Shown here: positions 8,210-18,703 of the stretch, one piece after another | Position numbering within the stretch: the first letter of the stretch is position 1 | Layout: each line of letters opens with the position of its first letter | Assembly: GCA_036897485.1 (NCBI GenBank) | Contig: JAYMTF010001171.1 | Location: 1 to 25,676, forward strand | Direction of reading: 5' to 3' | Source: Pelargonium nanum | Taxonomy: Eukaryota > Streptophyta > Magnoliopsida > Geraniales > Geraniaceae | DNA: 25,676 nucleotides | Made by a program: the position numbers and the translations under genes | Notes under the pieces: generated by a model | Database searches by the model: none | Told to the model about the DNA's origin: nothing | The model's input: only the letters and a program-made list of their open reading frames with translations

Positions 8210-10861
8210 AATATGTTTCACTTTGATCCTCAAATTGTTCTATATTTTTTTTAATTTGATCATCCAACCATGTTAGTTTATAACAAAATGAATAATTAAA
8301 GGGCTAAAATGAAAACATTTTTCTTTACAAAATATGTTTGTTCTAACAAATCCAATGAAGACAAGATTATGAGTTAACAACTCTATTTTTAAGGATTTGT
8401 AAATGTGTGGTTGGTGAGAGGCACTCTTCACCATGCATAAAATTTTGAGCTCTTTGTTGATTCTCAATATGGATGAAACAAATGATTCTCTCTCTGTCCA
8501 ATCAAGATCTGACACATCAGCTAATCATATATATATATATATTTATATTTGTAACATTACATTATATATTATTTTTGACAGGGACTTGCAGAGCTGTGAG
8601 TGGGCATACAATGAACACATAAATATAAGAAAATTTTAGATTTTAGTATTTTACAATTTGTCTGTGCGTCGCGTTAAATGTTGTTTCTGTGATGCACGAT
8701 TTGTTTAGTACATGATATATTTATATACACTAAACACGAACAAGACGCGTTTAACATGATGATAAAATAGGCAATATTTGACATATTATCAAGATAAATT
8801 TACAACTATACTTTTAAGTGTGCAAGTTTAGCATATCGTGCGTGTCACAATACGACAAATTGATTGTGCATGCAAGTTTTGGAGGCCAACGCGAACACGA
8901 CACAATTACTAAACATGTAGAGTACATTCTCACAAACACGACGTAATTACAAAATGTGCAAATCCAACGCTAATTTAACGTTGTGGCTCCAGCAGGGACC
9001 GAATGTTATCACTCTCAAACCCTAACATGAGTTGCTTTCTGGTTTGGTGAGAGCCATGAAAACAATTGTCTATTGCTGCTAATAGAATTGTTAATTCATT
9101 AAAAATTGCTTGAAAGACACTGAAATGGCCTAAAAACAGCTAAATTGCTTTGAAATAAGCTTTTGCTATAAACATAATCAAGAGTAGATTAAAAAAAGCT
9201 ATTACTATACTTTTCATAAGTTAATAAACCAGGAAAATATTTCATTTTCGTTGATTTAAAATTGATACCTAATTAGTTTTTTTTCTTTTCAATTTAGTTC
9301 TCAAACTATCCATATTGTTTCAATTTAGTCAAATTCGTAACCGTGCAATATCGATCGTTCTTCCAAATGTGCCGTCCTTAAAATACAATATCGTTCTTTC
9401 AAATGTGAGTCTTAAGTGTCATATGCTTCAATAACATGTGCATAGTCGTTGTCATGCGGGCGCCACGTCATAAACTTGTTTTTTATAAAAATGTCATATC
9501 ATCTTAATTTAACAGCGCAATTAAGAATTAGACCAATTTTGAAACAAATGTATAATTGATTGATAAATTGGAGCAATATTGGTAATATATGAACTAAATA
9601 ACAACATAAATAGAACCTGATACTAATTAAAAACTAGAATGAAACTTTTTCATTAAAATATTCATTGTCCCCTAATTACCAATTTATTATTTGCTTCAAA
9701 ACTTGCCAAATCTTGATTCTTTAATTACACTTTTATCAATCCACAATAATAAAAAGTTCCATTCAAAAGTGGACCAAAAACCCATTCAAGTAAAATTTGG
9801 GAGAAAAGGAAAATGCAAGTACATGATGATATGTTTGCAATGGGAAAAGAAAAGAAAAGAATCACCACCATCATCATCAATCCATTGATTTTCATTGCTC
9901 AATTGCTCCACCAACACAACACACCCATGAAATGAACAAGTTCCTATAAGAAGTCTAGAAATAAATAGGGCACAAGACACTCCTTGTTCATGACTATACT
10001 ATACTATACTTTACCAAGCCTCTACTCAAGCTTGAGCCCACTTTTGACTATGAAGATTGCTTTAGAAAGCAACTACCCACCCTTCCCTTCTCTCTAAAGG
10101 AGACCCAACTCACACCCACACCCCCCATTCATGGCAATAGAAAGTGACTCCCATTTCAATTCCATCATGTTCTTCACTTAATGTTAGAGCTTGTTTGGTA
10201 AGTTTAATCAAGTTCTTTTGGTAAAAGAATACCTAAAATCAACTTTGGTCAGCAACTTGTGCTTCTATCTATACGTGGTAAAAGGAGTTCGTCATATTTC
10301 ATGTTGCGATGTTTGTTTTTCGATGTAACTAACGTTTGGTGTAAAGTCAGTATAGCCGTCTAAGTTCTAACTTCTTGACTGACCCGAGTAGCACAAGTGA
10401 GAGAGCTACTTGAAAAATGAAAAAAAGAAGAAGAAAGAAATGAAAGTGAACTCCTAATTAGCCGCAATACAATTCAAACTCGTGATCTTTCATCACCCAT
10501 TCGCAATCTCAATCAGTAAGATTCAAACTCACGGTTTTACAAAGAAAAATGTGTGTATTGAACTAATAAATTGTACCGAACCAGTTTTACATTACCCATT
10601 TCCATGTAACTCGCGTCTCTCGTTACCCATTTCAGCAAACAATTTTATAAGATTCAAACTCTCGACCTCTAATGACGTATTTAGAGAAAAAAGAATTTAG
10701 CGCGCACACACAAAAAAAAAATCTGACACTCCCTACTCTTGTTGTGCTTTCATTACTTTCATGTTATTGTGGTGGTTATACATAAATAAATAAACAAATG
10801 AATCTATATACTCTATCACCATGAACATCATCATCTTCTTCATCAACATCATCATCAAAGA
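8210..10861. other. Gene-free region with degenerate repeats downstream of the LecRK gene
   Basis: No gene is supported. Seen in order: a TA microsatellite near 8527-8541; a block at about 8640-8990 rich in AACACGAC/GCGTGTCAC words typical of a dispersed plant repeat; a block at 9240-9620 with CAATTTAGT-type words and a small duplication of CAATATCG..TTC..CAAATGTG (9346 and 9386); an (ACTAT)n tract at about 9993-10010; and a repeat with ATTCAAACTC motifs at 10470-10670. The last ~120 bp should hold the LecRK 3' UTR. Short open frames here have no recognisable domain. Confidence 0.5.
10470..10670. repeat. Degenerate repeat with three ATTCAAACTC motifs
   Basis: ATTCAAACTC recurs near 10471, 10520 and 10652, the last two within TAAGATTCAAACTC, each followed by a CG-containing word. 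The copies are separated by similar CACCCATTC/TACCCATTTC stretches. On the opposite strand the motif reads GAGTTTGAAT, close to a tRNA B-box, so this may be a decayed SINE-like or tandem element. No A-box partner or clear ends were found. Confidence 0.4.
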
Positions 10862-13079
10862 TCATACAATCTCACCACCATTGAAGCTTTGTTCTCCTGA
10901 AGAAGAAGTAGAGATGGTGATCATGCCATCATTGCAATCAGACACACTATCCTGCAAGCTCAACAAGAGATGTGAAGTGCTAAAACTCATGGAAGGCTTA
11001 GCTCTAGGCACAATTGGCACCTCAGCCTCTCCCACCAACATTTGGACCACACTTCTCATAGTGGGTCTAGCCAATGGGTCAGGGTGTGAACAAGCTAGCC
11101 CAACCAACAACCCCCTCCTCATCTCTCCCTCCTCAAACTCTCCTCCAAGCCTTGCATCACTTGCCATCAACAACCTCCCCTCCCTATGCAAGCTCCAAAC
11201 CCACTCCACCAAATTGCTCAAAACACCAACTTTACTACCAATCCCTCCACAATCCTTCTCAATGGGTCTCCTCCCACTAGCCACCTCTAGCACCACAGCT
11301 CCATAGCTAAACACATCGGTCTTCTCGCTCGCCCGCCCTGTTAGCAAATACTCGGGCGCCAAGTACCCCATTGTCCCGGCCGCCACCGTGGCGTCCGGGG
11401 ACTTGTCATGCTCCACTTGCCTTGCCAATCCAAAATCCCCTAACCTTGCATTGAATGCCTCATCTAGCATAATGTTGCTACTCTTTATGTCCCTATGGAT
11501 CACTTGGTTTTCGCATTCTTGATGCAAGTATGCGAGCGCCGAGGCTACTCCTAGCAAGATTTTACGCCGGTGAGGCCACGGGAGGATTGTTCGGGATTCG
11601 AACAAGGCCTTATCGAGGCTCCCGTTGGGCATCAAGTCGTAAACTAGCAAGATTTCGCCTTTCTCGTGGCACCATCCTTGGAGCCGGACAAGGTTTCGAT
11701 GCCTAAGGGACCCGATTATGGACAATTCGGATAAAAACTCGTTCTTGCCTTGGCTACTATGGCTACACCTCTTGACGGCCACAATGCCGCCGGTCTCCGG
11801 CAATATCCCCTTATAAACCGTCCCAAACGCTCCGTTTCCGATGATCCTATTGGCATTGAAGCACTTGGTGGCCGATTTGAGCTCCTTGTAGGAGAATTCT
11901 TTGGGCATTTTGATGATATCGGAGGCTAAAGATTCAGACTTTTTGACATGTTTGATCTTTTTGGAGTAAACCCAGAACAGAGCTCCGGCGAAGAGAGCTA
12001 GAAAAAAAGCGCCGGCGGTGACTACTCCGACGACAGCTCCGGGTCCTTGCTTGCAGAGCTGGTTGTGGCAAGAAGAAGACGACGCCGTTTTGGTGCTCGT
12101 AGTCACATTATTGACCGAAACGGGAACGGAAGGAGCCATTGACGGTGGTGGGGACTTGACGGAATTAGCCGTTGGGTTCATTAAATTTGGTGTTGGGGGG
12201 GGGCGGCGGCCCCCCCCCCGACGACCCGGAATCGAAAGTGGAGCTAAAGCTCCACCACTCGATACTATGAACCTCGGTGCTTCCCTGAGTCGACCCCGAG
12301 AAACCAACGTACATGAAATCGTTCACGTACTGATCCAGATCGAGAACAAAAGACAAAATCGGATCTTTCGGTTTCAGATTCGAATACGAAACCGAAATGT
12401 TGAAGATCTGTGACGGACCGTCGTAATCGATCCAGGCGTTGGTGCTGTCTCCGCTCTTGAGATCGATTCCTAAACCACCCAAATCGCTGACCTGACGAAC
12501 AAGAACAAATAAATAAAAAAAGTTTCAGTAACTAATTAATCTGATTTTTTTAAAAATTTTGCTCGTGATTTGATTTTTTGTTACCTGCGAAGAGACCATG
12601 CTGTTGAGATCCAATCCGACATGGTTCCCATTAATGTCCTTAAACTCGACGTCCATGAGCGTGTCGAACTCGACGGCGACGAAGCCGGCGGCGAGGCTCT
12701 CGCCGGAGATGAGTCCGAGAGACCCTCCGGCGTCGCCGATGGTGTCGTCGTCCGGCGAGATGACGAAGGCGAGCCCGCCGCCGATTGAGGAAGGGTTCAG
12801 GTTCTGGACGGAAAAGGAAAAGAAAGTGGAGAAGCTCGCCGGAAAGTGGGTTCCGGGCTGCCGGAACCTGACGGGTTTGGCGTAGAGAACCCTCCCGGCG
12901 CCGGAGTTGGGGACGGCGAGGTCTTTGGTGAGCCGGACGCTGCTATTGTACATGTGGGCATCGCCGAGGAGCTTCAAGCTAGTGAGAGTTAAGGTCCCGA
13001 AATCGAATTCAGTAGTGGCAGAGATTGTTGAGAAACAGAGCAAAACAGAGTAGAGGACCACAATGCGAAGGTTCGTCAT
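10862..13079 (-). CDS. L-type lectin-domain receptor kinase (LecRK-VIII type), frame-disrupted as written
   Basis: Exon 1 is 13079-12585; exon 2 is 12491-10862 after a 93-bp GT-AG intron. The product would be about 707 aa: signal peptide ~1-21, legume-lectin domain ~24-251 (VEFDT at 136-140 and NHVGLD at 152-157 supply likely metal ligands), Pro-rich stalk, TM ~316-339, kinase ~378-650. Kinase motifs are complete: GNGAFGTV 383-390, VAVK405, E420, HRD499, KSSN504, DFG517-519 and APE545, predicting an active RD kinase. LAVPNSGAG, FRQPGTHFP and NLMNPTANSVKSPPP point to clade VIII. Family role: plasma-membrane receptor kinase; clade VIII members have been linked to perception of extracellular pyridine nucleotides. 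Oddity: at 12195-12219 runs of nine G and ten C put the lectin frame into a stop shortly after, while the kinase lies one base out of frame. One base fewer in either run restores a full-length protein. A sequencing or assembly slip is likelier than a true pseudogene because every motif is intact. Confidence 0.92.
12195..12219. repeat. G9/C10 homopolymer pair causing LecRK frame break
   Basis: The plus strand reads nine G (12195-12203), then CGGCGG, then ten C (12210-12219). On the coding strand this is the Gly/Pro codon run (SSGGGPPPPP) linking the lectin domain to the stalk. Such runs are prone to replication slippage and to miscalled length in sequencing. Confidence 0.95.
12492..12584 (-). 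other. Intron of the LecRK gene
   Basis: The donor CAG|GTAACA and acceptor TCGTCAG|GTC give a phase-0, 93-bp intron that splits the lectin domain after MVSSQ (residue 165), before VSDLGG. Without splicing, the reading frame stops soon after KKIRLISY. The joined sequence SSQVSDLGGLGIDLKSGD follows the lectin fold without a gap. Confidence 0.9.
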
Positions 13080-13340
13080 TTTTTCTCAGATTCGACGAAG
13101 ACCCATTAGAGAGACTGTGAATTTTTGGAGGATTTGTGGAAGACGATTGATAAAGAATCACGGGTCGGATCGAAACGTGAGAGAGAGAGAGAGAGAGATG
13201 TGGGATTGTATTCTTTGCCTTATAACAGAACAACCCGAGAAAGAAAACAAACAAGAAAGTGAGAGAAAATTAGAGAATCCGAAGGAGAGCTGAAGGAGAC
13301 AGGTGGACAGGCAAGGCGACACGTGTCCTCTTACAACGGT
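13080..13340 (-). promoter_or_regulatory. LecRK 5' UTR and proximal promoter
   Basis: Upstream of the LecRK ATG the minus strand is pyrimidine-rich and contains a (TC)10 microsatellite (13179-13198). A perfect G-box/ABRE palindrome GACACGTGTC lies at 13318-13327, about 240 bp before the start codon. CT-rich leaders are common in plant genes. Transcript ends are not determinable. Confidence 0.5.
13179..13198. repeat. (GA)10 microsatellite
   Basis: Twenty bases of perfect GA repeat, in the presumed 5' UTR of the LecRK gene. Confidence 0.95.
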
Positions 13341-14700
13341 TAAATTTTTCGGTGATAAAAAAGTCTAGTTTTTTTAAGAGCAAGTTTCATAAACTTTTTA
13401 CGGACGGCGGCGAGTTGCGCGCGTGGAGGAGAGGGTGCGTGAGTGACACGCTCTAGTGAGTGTGTGACACTTTCTGGTTGTAACGGCTCTAAACTCTAAG
13501 CTCTGGCCTCCAATGCATGGCACGATTGGGACTAGATGATAAGGCTTGACTTGGTTGCCACGTGGCATTGAATTAAAGCAACTTAGTTTGGACTTGAAGC
13601 AATGGCCTGCCATGTTTTCATGTCAAAGAATGTGAATGTTGAGTGCCACTTAATCCGTTCTGCAATTATTTCGAATTAATCATATATGATGCATTTTTTT
13701 CTAACAAAAATATATGTTATAATTTGCAAAGTATAATTAAGCCGATAACAAATTTACGCAGCAATAGAATCTCCTTCCCATATTAGCCCGCGTCCATGAC
13801 GTCATTCTAGGAGCTCTCCCTCCGCAAAAACACCGCATTTACTCGTCGTCGTACAAGAGAGAACGATCGCGTTTGAAACTTCTCATTACTACACTGCTTT
13901 TGCTCTCTTCTACGTCTTCGTCTGCAATTTTCCTTTTTTATACACCTCCAAAACATTCTTTCTCATGAAATCTCATGTTCATGTTTATTACTACCTTCTC
14001 TCGGTTCTTACTATTTTCCACATATTGCATTTCCGTACTCAACCCATAATATACCTATTTTCTGGATTTTGACCTGTCTAGATCTCTACACTAGCCTTGT
14101 TGCACAACTTTCATCCGCTCATTCGCCTCCGCTTCAGCTACATATAAATTACTTGTACGAGCTCTACATGTACCAATCCACATCGTTTTAGAAATTACAT
14201 GAACTCTTGAGATGAATATTCCTATGCCAATAAGCTAGCTTGGAAATGGAGAGATCGGCGCGTGTTCTCACGGACTTCATGAGAGGTGTAGCTTGTGAGT
14301 GGTGGCCCACAACTCTTTTCTTTTTTATTTTCATTTAAATAATAAAAATAATTATTATTCCCACTCTAGACAAACTTATGAGAGATGGATAAGCAACCGA
14401 CGTATTTTATTTATTTATTTTTGTTGTAATTTAAAATTACTAAAAATAAAACAGCACAAGCAGCAGCAATACGTACCTGCTCTGCTCCAGACTCCTCCTA
14501 CACCACGTGACTTTGGTCAACAAAGACGTTGTCTAGTATTTTATAGATAGTGCGCTGCTACTGTGAGCCCAGTGCGTCTTACGCATCCCTGCCACGTCAC
14601 GTTCCCTTTCGGCTCCACGTCGGATCAGGGAATCTTGAGTTCTCGTGCAGCTCTCACGTGCGATTTTGGAGAGCGATGATTGTAAGGTTATTCTAGAGCT
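13341..14700. promoter_or_regulatory. Distal upstream region with ACGT-core elements
   Basis: No gene is supported. The region holds several bZIP/bHLH-type motifs: TGCCACGTGGCA (perfect palindrome, 13556-13567), TGACGTCA (13797-13804), CCACGTGA near 14502 next to a W-box-like GGTCAA, then CCACGTCACG, CCACGTCGG and TCACGTGC between about 14590 and 14662. The 13790-13960 stretch is less AT-rich and resembles a promoter or leader, but no downstream reading frame continues from it. An unannotated non-coding transcript is possible; nothing in the sequence proves it. Confidence 0.4.
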
Positions 14701-15609
14701 TCTTTAGACTTTAGTAACTCTAATATGTTTGACACGATTGAGTCTTAACCAAAAATACGGACCGAACCAAATTAAATGAGATCTATTTATTTGATTCCAT
14801 TCGAGTTTGGACCATTTGATTAGTATAAATATGACTTTTAGTTTATAATCGGTCTTGAACCAATGCCCGATGAGATTGGCGAAAGTTAATTCGAATAGAA
14901 TGTTCATAATTTCTTCAAGATTCACTCCCTCCGAGTCAAACAAGCCATGAACGTCACCCATCACCCCAACATTGCCTTGTAAACTCTCGGACTACCCACT
15001 CTTTTATGAGTCGTCCCGAGGAGGTTGGGTTCAAGTCGTCTGCCTAGCCACCGACGCTCCACCACTTAACACTCTATTAAAACACCCCCATTTGTCTGAT
15101 ACGTTTCTAGCACAAAACAGATTAAGACCTTCGTACGACCTCTCTAAGGGATGGTCGAGATGTCTAAACTATCATCCACTATGTATGTCATTGTGCTATT
15201 CGTTCTAATATGAGATTTTTCACATAATTGATGAAAAAATTATCTCAAAACCTTAAAAAGCATAACGTAAACGTACGTCAACATGATATGAACATGTTAA
15301 TACTGATTAAACAAATTAAATTTGACAATTTTAACAATAATTAAACAAAATCAATAAAAAACTATTTATAACTTGTTACAAATCGACATCTAATATAGTG
15401 ATCCAACTAATAAAATCATTTGAGTTAGTAACATATCAATCGTATATGTAGTCTGATTTTTCTATTTATTTGACGATTTTAAGAGTGCATCTCTTACGTC
15501 ATTTAGTGACACTAGAAAAAAAAAATAATCTTATGATATAAGTGTGCGCACACTAAAAGCTGCAATTCAAATCTTAGATTTAAAATGAAGATGCTCAACT
15601 TGAAATGAA

Positions 15610-15660
15610 TGCAGGTTCTTCTAACCCGTAGTTCTAAAAAACCCTCGACTAGAACCTGCA
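15610..15660. repeat. Inverted repeat, 10-bp arms
   Basis: TGCAGGTTCT (15610-15619) and AGAACCTGCA (15651-15660) are exact reverse complements separated by 31 bases. The loop contains GTTCTAAAA..CCTCGACTAG. It could be the end of a small element; it is too short for a typical miRNA precursor. Confidence 0.6.
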
Positions 15661-16113
15661 AATATTCTAGTTAAATTTCACGTGCTGATGTGTCTGAGTT
15701 CAAATTGTCGGCTCTAATACACATATATTGTTGGAGAGAAACAAACTTTTTTCCTACATCTCTCTTCTCTACTCCTGTGTTGTACAGTCCATGATTGCTC
15801 CATGGACCGTAGCTGGTGGCCCTCTATTCTGCTCTGAACAACTAATTAATCAGGAATCACATGTACCACAGGGGCCCATTTTTTCAGTTGGGCCCATCCA
15901 ATCGTTGGATTCATCATGACAAGCTGGATCTTTCTCATCTGACGGACCAGATGGGCTAAGATCACAATGTTTGGCTACTTTTTATAAATAATACTACACT
16001 TGATTTGATTCAATTTGGTTTGTTTGCTCAATAAAGTGGAACACTAATCTCTATTATTGTATTTTTTGTATGTGAAATAAATTAAGTTTAAACACCCAAC
16101 TTCATATTCTTTT

Positions 16114-16129
16114 CTTGTGAATTCACAAG
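16114..16129. repeat. Perfect 16-bp palindrome
   Basis: CTTGTGAATTCACAAG is fully self-complementary. It is isolated in AT-rich DNA and has no obvious gene context. Confidence 0.8.
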
Positions 16130-18472
16130 TTGTGATATAGTTTTAGTCGATGTAGTATTTTGTTTAAACTTTGAAATATGTAGCAAACACAATAACGACT
16201 ATTTCAACACATAATTTTAAAAAAAATTTAAATGCTGCACAAATTTTTGTATACAAAATAACGTGGTAGTACACGTGACAAGTGTTATATATATAAATGA
16301 ACATACACATATTTAAAATGTTTTACTTGTTACACTAGTATCAAATTTGATCAAGCTCTAACAGAATAAATAAATTTATGAACTTGGATTAATTAACTTG
16401 ATTATCACATTGATTTGACACAACTCTTGTCTTCTTTCAAGTACCATATTGATACAATGATGTGTAAAATTATAGGATAAAGCTTGTTTTTAGACAATTG
16501 GATCAATTATTGTCCAATTTTGTATTAGTTTGTCTATCATTTTCAAGGAAGAAAAAAAAGAATAGACATGCTTTTCAATACATAGTCCTCTCTTTCATTG
16601 GCCTTGTGTGTTTAAAGAAAATAAATGAACTTGTTTGTGGGGCTTGTAGAGTACACTGAAGATGCCTAGTTTATTATAATATTATAGATTCACTTCAATA
16701 AATTTACTTTTGTACTACTGAACATTTTTAAATAGAATTTACAATAGAAAATATAAAGTTTTGAAGCATTGATGTGCAAGTCTCATACTGAAAAGGAGGT
16801 TAATTGTCGGTCAAGTTTCAAGTATGATTGTGAAATTAGATAGGGTTGTACATGTGTTCAGGCCTGCATCGAATTTGAATTGTACCGAACCAATGATTCA
16901 GTCAAAATTAAAAATATTCGAGGACTAGAATCGATTGGACAATACTTGGACCAAATTGAGACTATATTAATTAGATCAAATTAAATTACAAAAGAAAGTA
17001 TATAAAACTATATATAATGTTCGGCCTCAACCGATTGAGAAGCAAGACCGAAAGCTTTTGCAAATGACCAAAATCGGTCCTTAGGTCAATCCAATCCAAT
17101 ATTCAAATTATGCCAAAATAATAAACACTCCTTATGGGTTCAAAAATCCAACCCCGAATCTAATCATAAACAATCATAAGAAAAGAAGATAAGATCAGTC
17201 GAATTTTAGCATAATATATTCCGATGATGAGGTCGTCATTAAATAAATCGATTCAATATTTGACCCGACATATAAAATATGGATTCGAAAAGACAAACAA
17301 CCTTTTGGCCTCACTTGTGAACTATACTTTGTAATGTTTGGAGTATTTATATTATATTCGTGAAGCTCACAAACCAGTTACGTAGCACAATATTTGGATT
17401 TGCATGTACGTACCAACAAAACCAACCAGAAATTGATGGCACAAAAGGACCCAATAGCCATTTATTATTGTTTGTATTTAAAGCATATAATAGTGTCAAG
17501 TTGGCATGCAGAGATGGTCCTCTAGGGTTTAGTATATTTTATATATACCATATAATATATAATACTCCATATTATAAGCATTGGTAACGGAACGACAATA
17601 CCTCCCTATCTCTCCTCAGTTTCCTCTCACCATATTGTTGTCGGAAAACAAGACCATGAGTCCATGACCCTATCTATGTGGTCGTGGAACCCATATTCCA
17701 TACACATTTCTACGTTTCCAATTAATGACACGATCATTATTAGGAGTGTTGACGGGTGGGTGACCCGTGCTCGTTGGGTGTTTAGTGGTCATGTCTCGCG
17801 ACTCACGGGTTGATAGCACGTACCAGACTCATGGGCTATTTGTTGGAGATAAAATACGGGCAAGTAGGGTATTGATATAGGCTACAATTTATTTGTGCGT
17901 CAACCGTCTTAACCGTAAACTTCACTGTAGGCCTGAATTCATGTTGAACTCTTGGGCCTAGACTAGTAAAATAGTTTCTTAACAAGTTCATGGACATAAT
18001 GGTACCTTGCCCATGGTTCATCTATTATAGATGAAACATGGGCGAGCAGTGTACAAGTTACCCGCAATTGAAAATAAATACAAGTTCAAGAGTTTAAGAG
18101 ATACCCAAACTAGCCTGAGGCTCAACTTGAGTTCCACCCGCGGATAAAATTGATTTTGATGAAATCATTTGTTGATGTGCCAAACCAAAGGTTGATAGAC
18201 TCAATTTGAGCTTTATTGATGTCGATCCTCCTATTCTTTTTGTATCTCACAATGAGTGTCTTGATTTATTTATTTTAAAAATTTTGTCTCAAAATCATTG
18301 TTATTTTTTCTCTTAAAAAACTAATTTTGCATGAAATACCAACGACATCGTCATAAAAAACAAATTAAAATCACTCGAGTTTGTTACCATAAATGAATAT
18401 GAGAGTATAGAAAAATTATAAAACACTAACTACACTTGTTTATTTTTCTAAAAAGAATACAATAAACTCATT

Positions 18473-18703
18473 TTGGGCTAAACATGAAACAAAAAAAACT
18501 AATTACAGATCCACTAAAAAAGCCCATTAAAATAAGGCAAGCCCAATACAAAATGATGAACCGGTATCCGATTTTCTCTTCTGCACTGGGTTAGTTTATG
18601 AACCGGTCCGATTCTCCAAAACATGTTTTGACCCAAAACCCTCCCAAAACCTTTCGCCCAAAATCAGAACCCTAAATCTGCAATTTTTCTTCTGAGTTCT
18701 CTA
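18473..18703 (+). promoter_or_regulatory. Probable promoter/5' UTR of NOXY2-like gene with site II elements
   Basis: Three TGGGCY-type elements lie 158-231 bp upstream of the ATG: TTGGGCT 18473-18479, AGCCCAT 18521-18527 and AGCCCAA 18540-18546. They are followed by AACCGGT-containing DNA and repeated AAACCCT/ACCCTAAA words (about 18637-18675). Site II clusters are characteristic of plant genes for mitochondrial proteins, which fits the predicted product. Confidence 0.55.

Larger units (their letters stand above)
14701..18472. other. Long AT-rich intergenic region with degenerate repeats
   Basis: No gene is supported. Blocks at about 14730-14880 and 16860-17110 share words such as CCGAACCAA and ATCGGTC and look like copies of a dispersed repeat. 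14960-15190 is richer in GC and contains GGTTCAAGTC (B-box-like) near 15028, perhaps a SINE-like remnant. 15610-15660 has a 10-bp inverted repeat, 16114-16129 a 16-bp palindrome, and 17740-18140 contains GGGTGACCCG-type repeat-like sequence. The remainder is AT-rich with no visible structure. Confidence 0.45.

Noticed and set aside
10821..11306. 161-codon plus-strand open frame
   Set aside because: It is antisense to the LecRK kinase C-terminal part. Its composition is simply the complement of kinase codons and it matches no family I recognise.
12018..12413. 131-codon plus-strand open frame
   Set aside because: Antisense to the LecRK stalk and lectin end and runs through the G/C homopolymers; no domain.
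14972..15208. Plus-strand open frame and B-box-like GGTTCAAGTC
   Set aside because: No recognisable protein domain, no A-box at the right distance, and no cloverleaf. Not called as a tRNA or confident SINE.
15610..15660. Possible microRNA precursor
   Set aside because: The stem is only 10 bp and no known plant miRNA sequence was recognised.
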